DNA from: Beroe forskalii
Taxonomy: Eukaryota > Ctenophora > Nuda > Beroida > Beroidae
Direction: 5' to 3'
DNA: 64,000 bases
Assembly: GCA_011033025.1 (NCBI GenBank)
Contig: WFMF01000441.1
Location: forward strand, 87,433-151,432
Made by a program: the position numbers and the translations under genes. The notes beneath the pieces were generated by a model. It saw only the letters and a program-made list of their open reading frames with translations, was not told the DNA's origin and ran no database searches. This document shows, in pieces, positions 14,222-27,020 of this stretch (positions within the stretch are counted from its first letter, which is position 1; the number at the start of each line of letters is the position of its first letter).

Positions 14222-14945
14222 CTAAGGTGTCCACCTTCCCTTCTCTGAGTTCCCGTGCTCGGGAGAGTCCCAGGCGCCGCCCTTGCTGAAGGAAGAAGAA
14301 TTCCGGGACTTGTAGTAATCTGGTTTCCTGGGTGGCGCAAGGACCTCCTCTCGACTGAGGTTCCTGATCCGGCGCTGCATCTGATCCAGAGTTTTGCTTG
14401 CCGCAGCAGCAGCGTTCGGAGAGATGGCATCTCGGGACCCCTTCTTGTGCTTCTTATCTGAAGTGAGAGCTGGTCACATCTCATAAGTTTTACAATAGTG
14501 TGGATACCTATTAGCAACAAGCGTCCAGCACATTAGCACACTGCATCAGTGCATCAGCCAAGTTATGAAAGTTTTTTTCGATCCACATTAACTGGCCTCT
14601 AATTTGATCGAGCCCACTTTAACGGAACCGTTTTAAGCGGCCCTTTGGACAAAAATCTCAAAGTCGTTTTTGCCTTAAAGTAAAAGGCCGGTCAAATAAA
14701 ATTAATAAAGGCCGCCAGGCGCCAATAAGGCATGAATTGATCTGGGTAAGTACAATAAACTAGGCAGAAGTTTCTTAAAATCAAACTCGAATCGGCAGTT
14801 AGGAGGAACAGCGACTTTCATTCGGCGGACGCCGGGCCTTAGACGCACTTGCTAATCGTTAGGAGACTCACCTTCACCCTCACAATAAAGCGAGTCCGGC
14901 TTATATCCGCCAAAGGAAAGTCGGCATTCCTCCAGGCATATCGTT
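14222..14945 (-). CDS. 3' exons of an unidentified gene
   Basis: The terminal exon 14222-14457 follows a consensus acceptor (cacttcag) and reads a Lys/Ser-rich tail with KKHKKGSRDAISPN, a short helix KTLDQMQRRIRNLSREEV and EVLAPPRKPDYYKS, then the stop. The preceding exon ends at 14872 with a good donor (gtgagt) and keeps phase 1 into it; its 5' limit, about 14945, is uncertain. The composition suggests a soluble nuclear or cytoplasmic protein with a small basic coiled segment. I do not recognise the family. Upstream exons are not visible and would have to lie to the right, past the receptor gene, or be very short. Confidence 0.5.
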
Positions 14946-15503
14946 CTATCGTAGTGCAGTAGTGATAATAACAATAATAATAATAGTTCAATATCAATAG
15001 TTGAACTTTATGGAACACTAATTTTAAGCTAAAAGTTAGAAATAATAATTGCGATTTTTTTATCGAGGGTTGGTTACAACTTACAAGTCCATTCAGATTT
15101 TGCAATTATTCAAATTTTAATCATAAGTAAGGACAGAGACAAGTATCCAGAGACAAACGCTTAAAAAAGAAAAAACCACCAATTCCAAGAAGTCGCCAAA
15201 TTCAGAGAACGGCAAAAAGTTTTCAATAACGGCAAAAAGTCGCCATAGAACAGCAAAAAAAATCTTCAAAAACCGGCAAAAAGTCGCCAAATTGAAAGAT
15301 AATTATGTTTGTTGAATAAAATGCAGTAATTAATGAGAATGACTATTCAGAGTTGAGTGTTTTTAGGAAAAATTATCAGTGATCAATCTGATTACATAGT
15401 TCTGATTGATAGTTCTTAAGTTGGTATCAAGATGTATCGATGGATTGATTTACAGGACAAACTACAAAGATATCTTCAAATTCTTTTAAACGTATGTATC
15501 TTT

Positions 15504-18500
15504 TCATTTTTGACCACTAGGATCTAAGTGCGTGTCCTGCATCTCAACCTCATTCACAACACCACGGTTCATTTGATGTGGAACTCCAAGTAGATTCCTG
15601 GTAAACGTTACCAGACAGAGATTGAAACCTCTGAGAGCTCTCAGAATGTCTTCTTCAAGTATTAGCAGCGGATTGATGATAGAGTTTGCTGGCAGAATGA
15701 TGACGCTAAAGAGAGAATACCAACCAGAAGTGCTTGACAGATCCAGAATATGAACGAGCCAAACAACGAAGAACGAAACCCAAGAAATTACATCTGTTAT
15801 GATCAAGGTTGATAACTTTCGTTGAATTTTCTTATTCCTTGCCACCAAAACTTTGTTGTTCTGCCCAGCTACATTTGAACTGTTGACCGTTATCATGGTA
15901 AGGAAAGCAGAACTGATTGTTATGATGACCACACAAACTACGTTACTAGTCAGAATAGTACCTGAAAACCAAATTTGAGGATTTCCAGATTCTATGAAGT
16001 AATTGAACAAACAAAAACCATTACTCCCATAGAAGCCAATCTTTTTCCCGTGAACTTTTACATTGATGAACATATCATTAACTAAGTTGTCAATGGAATT
16101 CCACGAAAATCCATGCTCAGACATTCTCCCATAGTAAGCTTCAATCACCAGAGTAAGGTGCTCTTTATCCAGAATTCCAACTAATAAAGGGTTATTGTCG
16201 TATTTTATGGAGTGGACAAAATATGATTCAAAGTAAGGAGCGAGCGGAATGAAAGATATCACAGCTGCAACAAAGTATATTGTACCAATACCAACTACAA
16301 CGGCAATCTTGTTTCTATTCGTTAGTTTATCCCGTGAAATGTTCATTGATTTAGCACCATGTGCCCGGTATGTGCTCAGGATAGTCATGGAGTAAAGAGA
16401 AACAAGAGACCCCAGAGTTGAAATTACTCCCAACCCTGTACAAAGGTAACTAGTTACCCACTCAAACTGAGTTTTACAGGTGCTCTTGTTGAGATATTTG
16501 TCTGAGAACGCAACTAACAGGATGAAAACACCTTGCAATAGGTCTCCAGATGACACCACAAGTACAAACAATTCATTTATCATCGCTGTGGCCGTTTTCA
16601 GGGAGGAATACCTGTTCATGCCCCTGCATATGACGCCTAAATTGAAAAGTGTCGAGATAATGCCAAATACACAGGCCAGATTGAACATAGCCGTATTTGA
16701 AAATATTTTGACTTGGTTGTCACAGTCAGTATTGCACTCGTCGCTGTAGTCCAAACAGTCGAATACCCCGTCACACTTTTTACCCTTAGCTATAAACTCA
16801 CCGGAATCTAGACACTTGAAGTTATTGAAGCAGTTATCTTCATCAGAAGAATCCCCACAGTCATCATTTAAATCACACACTTCCTCATATGCTATGCACC
16901 AACCATTATCACATTCAAAGACACTTTGTCCAAAAGATCTGTCACGGTTCTTGAAGGCCACAGACAACTCCTTGTTTCCCGTTATAGTTAGGATCCGAAA
17001 CTCGTTCAAATTACAAGAACTTTGATTCAAGGGCTTCAAATCAATTGGGCACTCAATATATTGGCTGCAAAGCTTTCCACATGCAAGATGCAAATATAGC
17101 TCCCCATAAATACTATAGCAATTGATTTGACCGGCATATTCAGGACTGAGAATGATGGAAGAATCTGTTACGCCATAAATTGTGGGTTCCTTCATCAGAA
17201 CACTCTTAACACATCTTCCAATGAAGCGCTCTAGACTTCCGAGTCCAGGGTGGCAAAAGAATACCCGCCGGGAAAATGTTGATACGCCAATTTTGCCGGA
17301 AATTTTATATTGCCATCTTGACCTCTTACATAAAACCCGATCACAATTTGAAAAATCTGCACACAAATTGTCTACGAAGAGATAGTTATCAGAATGTGGA
17401 CATCTCAAGGAGGGTAATTCACTGCAGGATTCTTGTTTCTTGTAGGAATAAATAGCTTTATCACCAGTACCACATATTTTCTATACCAGATATTTGCGTC
17501 TTCATCAAACCCATCCATGCAGTCCCATATCCCATCCATCACCCAAGACGAAGGGAGAGGCATATCATCCTTGGAGTACGAGAATCTCCGGACACAAAAT
17601 CTAAACGGTACCGTACTATTGCATATTGGTGCTGTTTCGTCGGCACTGTCAGCACAGTTGCTTATTTCATCACACAGCTGATGCTTGTGTACTTCACAGA
17701 TATTGCTGAAGGACACACATTTGCTGTCAATTTTGTCATCACATACGTTTTTATCCTCACATATTGCGTACTCAGAAATGGTGGTTGGGTATCCTTTTAC
17801 ATTGCAAATGAGAGGACTTATCGGAGAATTTGTGCAGTTCATTTGATCTCGATTATCAGAACAAACCTGAAACGCCACATGTCTCTTTAATATATTAGGA
17901 GGGGAGCACTTACTTCGAGGATGTAAAAACCGAGTAAAAAAATACATATTAAAACTTCCACAGGTATCGTTAGGATCGCATCCCAGTTCGTCTCGTCTGT
18001 TAGCGCATTCATCGACTCCATCACAGATACGGATAGGTGGAATGAACTCATATGGACCAAGACAATTCCTTCGGTATTGTTCCCAATAGGGCCTAATCCG
18101 GCAAATAATTCCGAAACTAGTGTGATTGCCGTCGCTGCATCTTGCCTCATCATAGCAATCGTCACAATCACAAATCTTGTCACAGAATGACGATCTGGGA
18201 ACCCTCTGACCGTCTTCCAATCCAGGACATGGTCCACAATGAACCGTACTTTCTACTTCAATACGATGAGTGCACAGTCTTTCATCCACTGCAATACCAT
18301 CCAAGGTGTTCAGACAGTCAACTATACCATCACATATCCTGAATAGAGTTTCACCTTTGTCTAGAGTAATGTTCAAACCATCACGAAAGTTCCATACCCC
18401 TTCTCGTGATCTTGGTAGCATGTGACACAGTATGTCCCCACAAACCCCCTCTCCTGAGTCAATGACAATGTTACTGGATGCCCACTCGTCGTGTCCACAT

Positions 18501-18796
18501 GATTGGTAGAAGGACGGGTCTCCTGGGCAGGTGTAGGAGTAGGCTATGTCCCTCCAATCAATTTGAGTCACTCCGTAGAAGTGGTCAGAGAAAGGACACT
18601 TGAAGTACCAGTTACCATTCTCGAGTAAACACCGCTCTTTGATGTAGCCCCGTACCACCATAGTTGTACACTTCACCACTTCAAGGGAGTCTGAATACTC
18701 TACATCAATTTCGACGCTATTCTCCGTCCTAAAGCTATCGGTGTGGTAGGTTGCACGGACGATGGTTATTTGCAACCATAGTAAAACGATTTTCAT
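15504..18796 (-). CDS. LDLa-repeat G protein-coupled receptor
   Basis: Two coding parts, 17487-18796 and 15504-17421, join through a 65-base GT-AG intron into a 1075-residue protein. A signal peptide (MKIVLLWLQITIVRA) is followed by a long Cys-rich ectodomain with about seven LDL-receptor class A-like modules, for example WCIAYEEVCDLNDDCGDSSD (joined across the intron for one of them: DGFDEDANIC), then seven membrane segments and a short C-tail. TM7 has ANSIINPLLILEED (NPxxL rather than NPxxY). The DRY position reads STYRAHG. Architecture resembles invertebrate GRL101/relaxin-receptor-like GPCRs, but I see no leucine-rich repeats. It should act at the plasma membrane; the ligand is unknown. 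The almost intronless structure contrasts with STAT. Confidence 0.85.
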
Positions 18797-20496
18797 AGTT
18801 CCTGGTTCTTAATGCAGAAACCGTCAAACAACAAACAAGAAAGCCGTCTCTCTCACTTGCTACCAAACACACGTCAACGATTAGGCAATATTCAGCAATC
18901 AGAATCTCTATTTGACTTGTTCAACTTCTCATGGGTCACAAACAAAGGATAACTGTGTCAATTTTCATGCATAATATGAGTGAAAAGTGAGTCTTTGAAT
19001 GATTTTGTTTCAACAGGAAGCTAACAAAGTAAACCATTGAAAGTTTTTTTACAACAGAAAGCTATAATACTGCGAACCACGTCATGCAGTTATTAAATAA
19101 CACGTGACCAGCCCTACGGGCCAACCACGTGGCCTGGTCACGTGGTATTTGCAAACAATGTACTGGGGTTTGCAATAATTATAATATTTTATAAATTTAT
19201 AAGCTTTATGTCGTAAAAGAATCTTTCAACGATTTACTTTATTAGCTTTCTGTTGTAAAAATCATTCAACGATTTATGTGTTAATAGCAGAAACCATGTC
19301 TGCACTTGGTCCAAACGCTGTTTGGCCCAACTAAGTCGAAATCGGACTCCCAAATAAGAAAGCATTAAGCGTACAGCGGGCAGCTCTAAAGTCTATAGTG
19401 GCGAACGAATTACGAAAGTCCATATGGAGGCGACCACATTGGTGGCAATAAGTCAGGATTTCTTAATGCTAAGGCTTTCTATTACTTAGTAAAGTTGTAA
19501 AAAAAACCTGAAAGTTCCAGTATTCATGAAATCAATATTCAATGCAGGTAGGCACTGCATATCAAGCTAATTTCGTTACAATTTTCGTTGCCATATAAAA
19601 ATATAGCTCGGGACAAACGTGTTCGCAGGTTTCATGAATTGAACCCCCCTCTCCCTCAGCCAAACGAACGAAGATGGTACTTCGACATCTAATTGTAACT
19701 TGGTTTGACAAATATTCCTTCCATGTTTCATTCGGTTTAGGTTTAAATGAGCTGCCACTGTTACTATTACGTAAGAGTAGCAACCTAAAGATTAGCAAAG
19801 TTACCACCCGGTAAGGTGAGGTAACGCTGCATGCTAGTACAACCCCGTCCTAATCCTGTACATTCATAAACGCGGAAATAAAGTTTATCCTTGTGTTTAG
19901 ATATCGACAATAATACAAGATCGTTATATCATTCATGAACGTGGAAACGAAAGATATCCTTGTTTTTTATGAATTGAAAATAATTTCAAGATAGTTATCC
20001 CAATGTTCATAACTTATAATCATTTTATTTGGCATTTTATTTGGCATTTGTTTGCCAAATCCACCCGTATTAGCGTATAGAATAAAGCTACAGAAACAAA
20101 TTGTTAAAGATCACATCTTCATCAATGAGCTGCTGCCGTTGTTACATAAGGGTAGCAACCTAAATATTAGCGTATAAACCCGTACGCGGGGTAGACACGC
20201 ATGCTAGTACTTATCCTCATCTCAACCCTATGCATTCATAACCGTGGAAATGAGGTATATACTTGTGTTTAGAAATTGACAATAATTAAAAGATATTTAT
20301 CCCAGTGCACACAAAGAATATTCAGCATTCGTTTGCAAGACAATACTTCAAATTGAAATTCAACCAAAACGATTTGCAGTAAAATTTAATTCCTGTGAAA
20401 AGCGTATTTTGTATGTTTTTCCTTGATTACATATTATGTAATCAAGGAAAAATATACAAAATTTTCGATTTTGTGATTTCAGTAATGGTGCAATTT
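18797..20496. other. Gene-less interval with repeats
   Basis: Holds the presumed promoter side of the LDLa receptor, a foldback at about 19005-19265 centred on acgtgaccagccctacgggc, a diverged direct duplication (about 19750-19950 and 20130-20310, both with gtagcaacctaaa and catgctagta), and a perfect 38-base palindrome at 20419-20456 (ttccttgattacata / tatgtaatcaaggaa). No coding frame is supported. Confidence 0.7.
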
Positions 20497-21354
20497 CAGT
20501 TTATTGACTTACGTTTCCCTTTTTTAGACTTCTTTTTCTTGAGGGTGGCTGGCTTGATTTCCCCCACCCAGTGGAGAAAGGGGCAGGAATCCATAATCTG
20601 ACACTGCTTGCCGTAGTAACACGGGATCGTCATCTGTGTGCGGGGGTACGTCGTCATCAGTCAGGGGGGGGGGTGTCAAGGGGGGGGGGAGGGTGTCAGT
20701 GTCCCTTTCGTTCGTGTCCGTTTTTACTTGTTTCGATTTCCAGACATAACGGACAGTGAATAGTGATACCCCCCATTGCATTATGGAGATAACTTAAAGA
20801 TAATTCAAAGGGGTCATCGTCAGGTGTTCTACGAGGGAGAACGCCCAATGAAATAGACGAAATAACCGGATTTGAGGATTTGAATGGCCAATGGCCATGC
20901 TCCCAGGTTATCGCCAAGACACACTCACAGTTCAATATAACTAAACTCTAAGAACTTGCATAATCACAAGATAATTTTCGAAAGCTTTTGAGATTAAACT
21001 TCATCGTATATCATTCAACGTTTTCAACTTTCCTAAATTCCTACTAGGAGGATAGGTGAATTAAGGTTTTTCTTTTAAAGATGGTGCAGACCCAACCTAA
21101 GATGCTGGATTTTCTTACTCCATCAAAAATTGAAAAAAGTTTCCAGTTTTTGTCCTTTCTGACAAAACTGGGAATCATGAAAAAAATACAAAATTCCAGG
21201 GAAGGATGACAGCATATGCAGCGCCCCCGAAAGAAAAACCATAAGAAGGATAGGTACCTGAATGTGCTTGTTTTCTGTGTCTGTGTGGGTGTACTTGCAC
21301 TGTCCGACTCTGCAGGCTGTGTTGTACTTACACAGTGGGTGGATCTTGTAACAG
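20497..21354 (-). CDS. Tandem CCCH zinc-finger protein, C-terminal exons
   Basis: Exon 21259-21354 encodes SCYKIHPLCKYNTACRVGQC followed by KYTH, a C-x5-C-x4-C-x3-H finger, and ends with a donor (gtacct) in phase 0. The last exon, 20497-20633, starts in the same phase and encodes IPCYYGKQCQIMDSCPFLHW, a C-x5-C-x5-C-x3-H finger, then a Lys-rich tail KKKKSKKGKRKSIN that may be a nuclear localisation signal. Finger spacing fits RNA-binding CCCH proteins such as the ZC3H14/Nab2 type; orthology is not established. Upstream exons were not found and may be interrupted by the repeats at 21.4-22.7 kb. Confidence 0.65.
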
Positions 21355-21426
21355 CTGATGGGGAAAAATCTCAAACTCAGTGACACACCACAGATTTTAA
21401 ATCAGAGCTACGAACAAATATAGGGT

Positions 21427-22340
21427 AGAGCGGGGTAACTTTGAACACGGGGTAACTTTGAACAGCTTGGGGTAACTTTGAATTTTCCTGGGGTAACTTT
21501 GAACAGCAAATAAATCAATTCGATTTGCTTCCATATCACTTCCCTTATTTCATACATTCAACAATTAATGGGATTTCAGAACAATTCTGCCACCCATAGA
21601 AGTCATTTGGTTTCATTATTGCTTGTTCTGAGCAATTTCATGGAAAAGTCCTTCAAATCAATTTTTTCGGCTATAAGTTCAGATTTGGTAATATTAAGCC
21701 TACTTTCATAATCAATTGTACGTACACTTTTTGTCAGATTATATCTTGCATCAGTAATGTGTTTTTGTTTAAATTTAAGACTTTGTTTGATTTTTATTTT
21801 AGATATTTTCATGCAGGCAATTTCCTACTTATGCTTTTATGGATTTGATTTTAAAAGGCCTTGATCCACCTCAAATTTGTCCGGCATCAATGATGGGGCT
21901 TTATTTTTGTAATAATTCAGTAGATACATGTTGAAAGTTGGCCTTGGCTAGCCAAATCATAATCTAGAGGACCTCATGCAAAATTGTATCTGGAAAAAAA
22001 TATTAGCTAATTGGGGTAACTTTGAACACTTTCAAAAGTGGTCAAATCTCATTGCCAAAGGAAGTTTTTGTAAGAATGGCATATAAGAAGCATCATTAGC
22101 ATGTTTTAAATCCAATTTAGCATAATTCAAGCAAAGTGCACAAAATTTTTGGGGTAACTTTGAACAACACCTTTGAATGGGCGTGGCCATGGTTTCACCA
22201 TCTGAATTGATGAAATGAATTATGTGGTAAAATTTTCATTGACCCAGAATTTGTCCAAAACATAAAAAATCTATATCCAGGAGGCTTCTAATTGGTTTAA
22301 TTAAGATTGTTCAAAAGTTACCCCAGGACCAGGCAACTTT
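21427..22340. mobile_element. Interspersed repeat with ggggtaactttgaaca motif
   Basis: The 16-17-base motif ggggtaactttgaacag occurs four times at 21437-21505, again near 22014 and 22150, and in inverted orientation at the right end (aaaagttacccc, about 22313), where a caactttgaac copy also lies. Motifs clustered at one end and inverted at the other suggest an AT-rich non-autonomous element of about 0.9 kb. Confidence 0.6.
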
Positions 22341-22384
22341 GAACAACTATGTTACATTTGATCACGTGATCACGGCCCCAGTGA

Positions 22385-22740
22385 GTCAATCTGCTGGTGG
22401 AGTCCACCAGTGGAGTCCGCCAGTGGACTCCAAGTGGTGGACTCAACTCCGCCAGTGGACTCCGCCAGTGGAGTCCACTGACTCCCGGCGGACTAACCTC
22501 CACATTATTTTACTCCACGGTGGACTTTTTTGGTGGACTTTTTCGGTGGACTGTCCACCAGTGGCGCGAGCCCGAGCGGACCTGCAGATCCACTACTCCC
22601 TGGCGGAGTTTCGAAAGTCCGTTGGGTCCACTAAAGTCCACCAAAAAATTTATGGTGGACTTTAGTGGAGTCCGTGGCGGACCCGCTGCGGGGTCCACAG
22701 GTCCCCAGCGGTCCGCCAGAGTTGAGTCCACCATTTTTAG
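22385..22740. repeat. Low-complexity GTGGACTCC/GGAGTCCAC foldback repeat
   Basis: About 350 bases built from gtggagtccacc and ggactcc words in both orientations, giving many possible hairpins. It abuts the broken 3' end of the EDEM1-like gene at about 22741, so its insertion may have truncated that gene. Confidence 0.75.
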
Positions 22741-24010
22741 CCAGTGTTCATATTGACATTGGCAAAATAAAATGGATTATCAACATCTAAATTAGTATCA
22801 GTATCAAAATAACGCTTGTTGTATTTACTAATACTTCTGTAAAAGCTATCAAATCTAGACAGATCTTGTTCATTTCCAAATAAAATATACGACTTAAGAA
22901 GGTATTCATAATATGAATCAATCCCAGCACCAATGCCACTCATTGGATCATCCCAGGCATTAATTTTTGTATTATACACATTCCTATCAAACCAGTGTTT
23001 TTATCTCTAAGTTCCCAGAGTTTATCCATGGCACGTTCAGCAACAATTTCAAATGTTGGATCACCTATAAGCCTACCAAGCATTTTGAATTCCAAAATTA
23101 ATGTTCCTATTCCTGCAGTACAGGTGGATTCACTGAAAAGCTCTGATTTCCCATTACGAAGATGGACCCTTGGTGAAGGAATTCCTAATGCTGTATCAAA
23201 AGCTGGGAGCAATCTTACACCCAAATCATGGGCCAAAGATAGTAGCTCATTGTCATAATTTTCGATTGTTGTATTAAAAATTTCACTCCATTCAGAGATT
23301 AACAAATGGCTACTTAATAATGAACCAAGCATACGTATAGTACTTTCAAAAACCTGGACAGTACTTTCTTGATCAAATGAAACAGCATTTATGACATGAT
23401 CAACTGATTTCCTGAAATACTCTATGTCTCCCATAATAGCTAGTGTGTCTAGTGAATCCACTAGTCCCAGGGAAAAATTTCCCAGAACATCATTGATGTT
23501 TATATTATCTGGATTATTGTAGTCAGGACCCCTACCATTACAATCATGAGGATTGAGTTCATCAAGTGGGAATGCATGTTTCATATAGTTATCAAACCCA
23601 AAATAGAACATTTCTTTCACCTGAAAATGATCAATTGTAGCATGTGCAGTTATGGATATTGCCAGAAATAAAACCTTTGGTCAAATTCACATTGAGATGC
23701 TTAAACTTATAGTCAAGATCACTGTACTTCCAGCCAAGTGGCAGGATTAAGTAATGGCATAAAATGAAAAGGGATGCCTGCATTAAAATCTAAATGTAGG
23801 AAAACTGTTGCATTTTAATTTCCTTAAACACCAAAAGATAATTACCACATCAAATATGACCAAAGTACAGAATGAAACGATAATAATGGCAGATTATATG
23901 CTTGAAATTAAATGAAACCCTACCTTCATCATCAGGTTTTGGCTTCTGTCATTAGGGAACTGCAGAGTAAAACACATCAGCAGAAGGTGGAGAAAGACCC
24001 AGTAATACAT
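22741..24010 (-). pseudogene. EDEM1-like GH47 mannosidase, truncated and frameshifted
   Basis: EDEM proteins trim mannose from misfolded glycoproteins in the ER. Exon 1 (23924-24010) gives a hydrophobic signal (MYYWVFLHLLLMCFTLQFPN) and a donor in phase 0. Exon 2 (from 23620) gives [80 protein letters not shown] and GIGAGIDSYYEYLLKSYILF. These match EDEM1 in order. One base is missing near 22970-22985: upstream the frame ends a few codons later, while homology resumes one frame over. Homology then stops at FANVNMNTG, where a repeat begins, so roughly the C-terminal part of the catalytic domain is absent. It is a decayed or partial copy; an assembly error could explain the frameshift but not the truncation. 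Confidence 0.8.
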
Positions 24011-24753
24011 AAGAATAGTGACAGAACCTGAAGAAATTGCTGATATTTGAATCTTATTATTAAAACAATAAATTTTTAATGAAATCAAAAAGAAAACTTT
24101 CTTCAAGACATCGATCTGCAAAACAAACTTATAATTACAATTTTCTGAACAAAATGCACAATGGACCAGTAGTGATGAACACTACTGACTGTTGCTGTCA
24201 ACAGTACCAGAATATGAACCAGTATACATAATGTCGTCATGAGGGATTCAATTAGAGCATGACTAAGAGCAGAGTTTAAGGCACACATGGCTCTCTTTAC
24301 CAAGCCCTTTCATCAGCCTTTTAATGCATTATTTTGTCATTTGACCAATTTGACACCATGGCATGGAACGAGTCTTTAAAAGATCCAACAACCGTGTAAT
24401 AAAACACATACACAGTCATGAAGTAAATAGATGCATTGAATCAACATTTATACTTTATGCAGAATGCTATTTGTTCTAACTTTTGTGAGCATTTTTACAC
24501 ACATTTTTACATACAATAAATAATTGAGGTTTTGCCACCTCTGCAATCGGCTTTATTAGTCTTCTTTGTAAAACAAATACAGTCATCTGAGAAATACATC
24601 GTAATATCGACTATTGTAGAAATGTTGATTTTTCCCATTCCAAGTCCGCAACACCCGGAAATTTAAATTTAAAGGGCCGTGTTTTTTTATACCTAAGCCC
24701 GCATAGGTGTGTGTACGCCAACCTTCCCTGGGAAGCGCGCGGCGCAACGTTGG

Positions 24754-25200
24754 CCCAACAGGCTCACTTTTTTCACATGTGTTTTTTAGGCGAAAAAACA
24801 TCGTGTTTTAGACACAAAAATCATATAATTTTTACAGTAAGTTTTTCATGAAATTTGTGTTTTAGACGCATTTTACTGTTTTTGTGTTTTAGACGCGTTT
24901 TAGTGTTTTTTTGTGTTTTAGACACATTTTAGTGTTTTTTGTGTTTTAGACGCGTTTTTAGTGTTTTTTGTGTTTTTAGACACGTTTTCATGTTTTTCTG
25001 TTTAAGACACATTTTCAAAATTTGTGTTTTTTAGACGCAAAACACTGTTTTTGTGTTTTAGACACGTTTTTCATGAAAATTTTTGTGTTTTAGACTAAAA
25101 ACACATTTTAGTGTTTTTGGCCTAATACAAAACATAAAATTCATGAAAAACGCGTCAAGCCTGCAAAAACACACATAGAAAGGGTGAGCCTGTTGGGCCA
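24754..25200. mobile_element. Foldback element A with GGCCCAACAGGCTCAC ends
   Basis: Left end ggcccaacaggctcactttt, right end its inverted copy gtgagcctgttgggcc. The interior is a run of gtgttttagacgc-type units (ttttgtgttttagacac). No coding frame. Confidence 0.85.
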
Positions 25201-25662
25201 TGAGTGTAACAGAGAGGTGTCGCCAGTCGCGCTTAACGCGCCAAGCACTCTCCGTTCGTAACCAAGGTGAACCGTGAAAACTTCACCCCACCAGATAGAT
25301 GCCCCTAACCAGGTATGGTTTCGCGCGTGCACAATGTCTGAGGCGCGTTAAACGTCGCGCGACGCCCTTGGTTATAAATTAGGCTTCCGTCGAAACTCGA
25401 AGGATAAATTGCCTTCCTCTAACAGCTGGGGTACCGGTAGCGCTTGCTGCAACGTGCGCACCTGTAGGCGTAAGCAGGGTCTTGGTTTGCTAAACACGTA
25501 TACCCCTGTTATCGTCGCGCGGCGCGCCTTCTCCGTAGGGAAGTGCGCGGCGCGTACACACACCTATGTGGGCTTAGGAAGGTCATGGTTAGGGCTTGCC
25601 AGACGTTGTCTGCGCGGGACGCGCGCGAGGGGGCCAGGCAACGCCTGGCAACTCTGTAACAC

Positions 25663-25937
25663 TCATGGCCCAACAGGCTCACTTTTTTTTATGCGTGTTT
25701 CCGCGTTTTTCATGAATTTTATGTTTTAGACACAAAAACACTAAAAACGCGTCTACAAAAAACACTAAAAATGTTTCTAAAACACGTTGTCTAAAAACAA
25801 AAACGCGTCTAAAACACAAATTTCATGAAAAAAACTTACGTGTAAAAAATTATATGATTTTTTGTCGTCATTTTTTAGTGTTTTTCGCCTAAAACACAAA
25901 AAACACATGTGAAAAAAAGTGAGCCTGCTGGGCCACC
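25663..25937. mobile_element. Foldback element B, same family as A
   Basis: The same ggcccaacaggctcac ends as at 24754-25200, with the interior units now mostly in the opposite orientation (gtctaaaacacaaa). The two elements are 460 bases apart, separated by a GC-rich stretch with ggcaacgcctggcaa. Confidence 0.85.
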
Positions 25938-27020
25938 ATAGACAGGGATATACGTGTTTAGCAAACCCGCATCGTAGTATGTTACCCAACCCTCCCGCGC
26001 GCGGCGCAACGTTCCACATTTTCACGTCATCTTTGCACCTTCGGCAATTGGCAAGTCAGAAAGTGACGGACATCGGCCGTCAAAAGCCCACAAAGGTGTG
26101 CATACGCGCGCAAGGTTCATAAACATTTAACTTGATGCTAACGTCGAGGAGTGAAACGACGGCGCGCGCAAAAGGGTATGTATCATTGTATCCCATACCC
26201 TTTTAGGAAAGGTTTCATAGATGGACGTTGCTTGCCAGACGTTGCCTGGCCCCCTGCGCGCGCCCCGACTCGCAGGCAACGTCTGGCAAGACGTTGCCTA
26301 GTAGGATGTCACCCTATCCCGCGCGCAACTTTCCACGTTGCTAAACACGCGACGTATGCCCCTATTTTCGTCCCGTAGGGCAGCTGCACGCGGCGCATAC
26401 ACAAAACACTTTCCCTAACCAGTGCGAATAACCAGGGCAAGGTGGCCTGGTTATGGCAAACAATACACCCACCTATGCGGGCTTAGGATCGTTTCATCGT
26501 TCCATGGCCGCATTCGCCCGGCCATCCTGATCCTTTGTCCTTGCATGGCCCCCTGCACGCGCGCCCCGACTCGCAGATTTTTTTCAAAAAATTACGTCAT
26601 CACTCGACGGGGGGAGGGGTTTTCAAATGCTGACAGGTGATGACAGGGAGGAGGGCGGGGGTTTGAGGTTCGTTTGCTGACGTCAGCAAAAATTTTGAAT
26701 TTTTCGAATCATTGGATACGATTTCCAAACTTTTTCGTTCACAATATTTTGTTTTGGAGTACCCTAACCCATTTCATTTCTGCAATATGATATCTATATT
26801 TCCAAACTAACTGGGCACGTTACAGGCTATTTTATGATAAAATGATGTCCGCCTAAAACAATAAGAATCAAATTTTGTTGATATTTCATGTCTGTTTTTC
26901 GATCAGAAAAAGTCAAAATTTGTTTTGAAAAAGGAGGGGGTTTTGTTCAATGCTGACGTCAGCATGGGGGAGGGGGTCAGCCAATGATGACAGACGGGGG
27001 GGGGGGGTTTGAAAATGGGC
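25938..27020. repeat. GC-rich and G-tract repeats
   Basis: 26220-26300 carries short inverted words around gccagacgttgcctgg. 26600-27020 has two related blocks, each with tgctgacgtcagca and long G runs (up to 13 G near 26998). No coding frame is supported. Confidence 0.6.

Noticed and set aside
17874-17925. A possible 47-base intron (gtaagt...tttcag) in the LDLa receptor
   Set aside because: Removing it shifts the frame to a stop, while reading through keeps the frame and the cysteine pattern.
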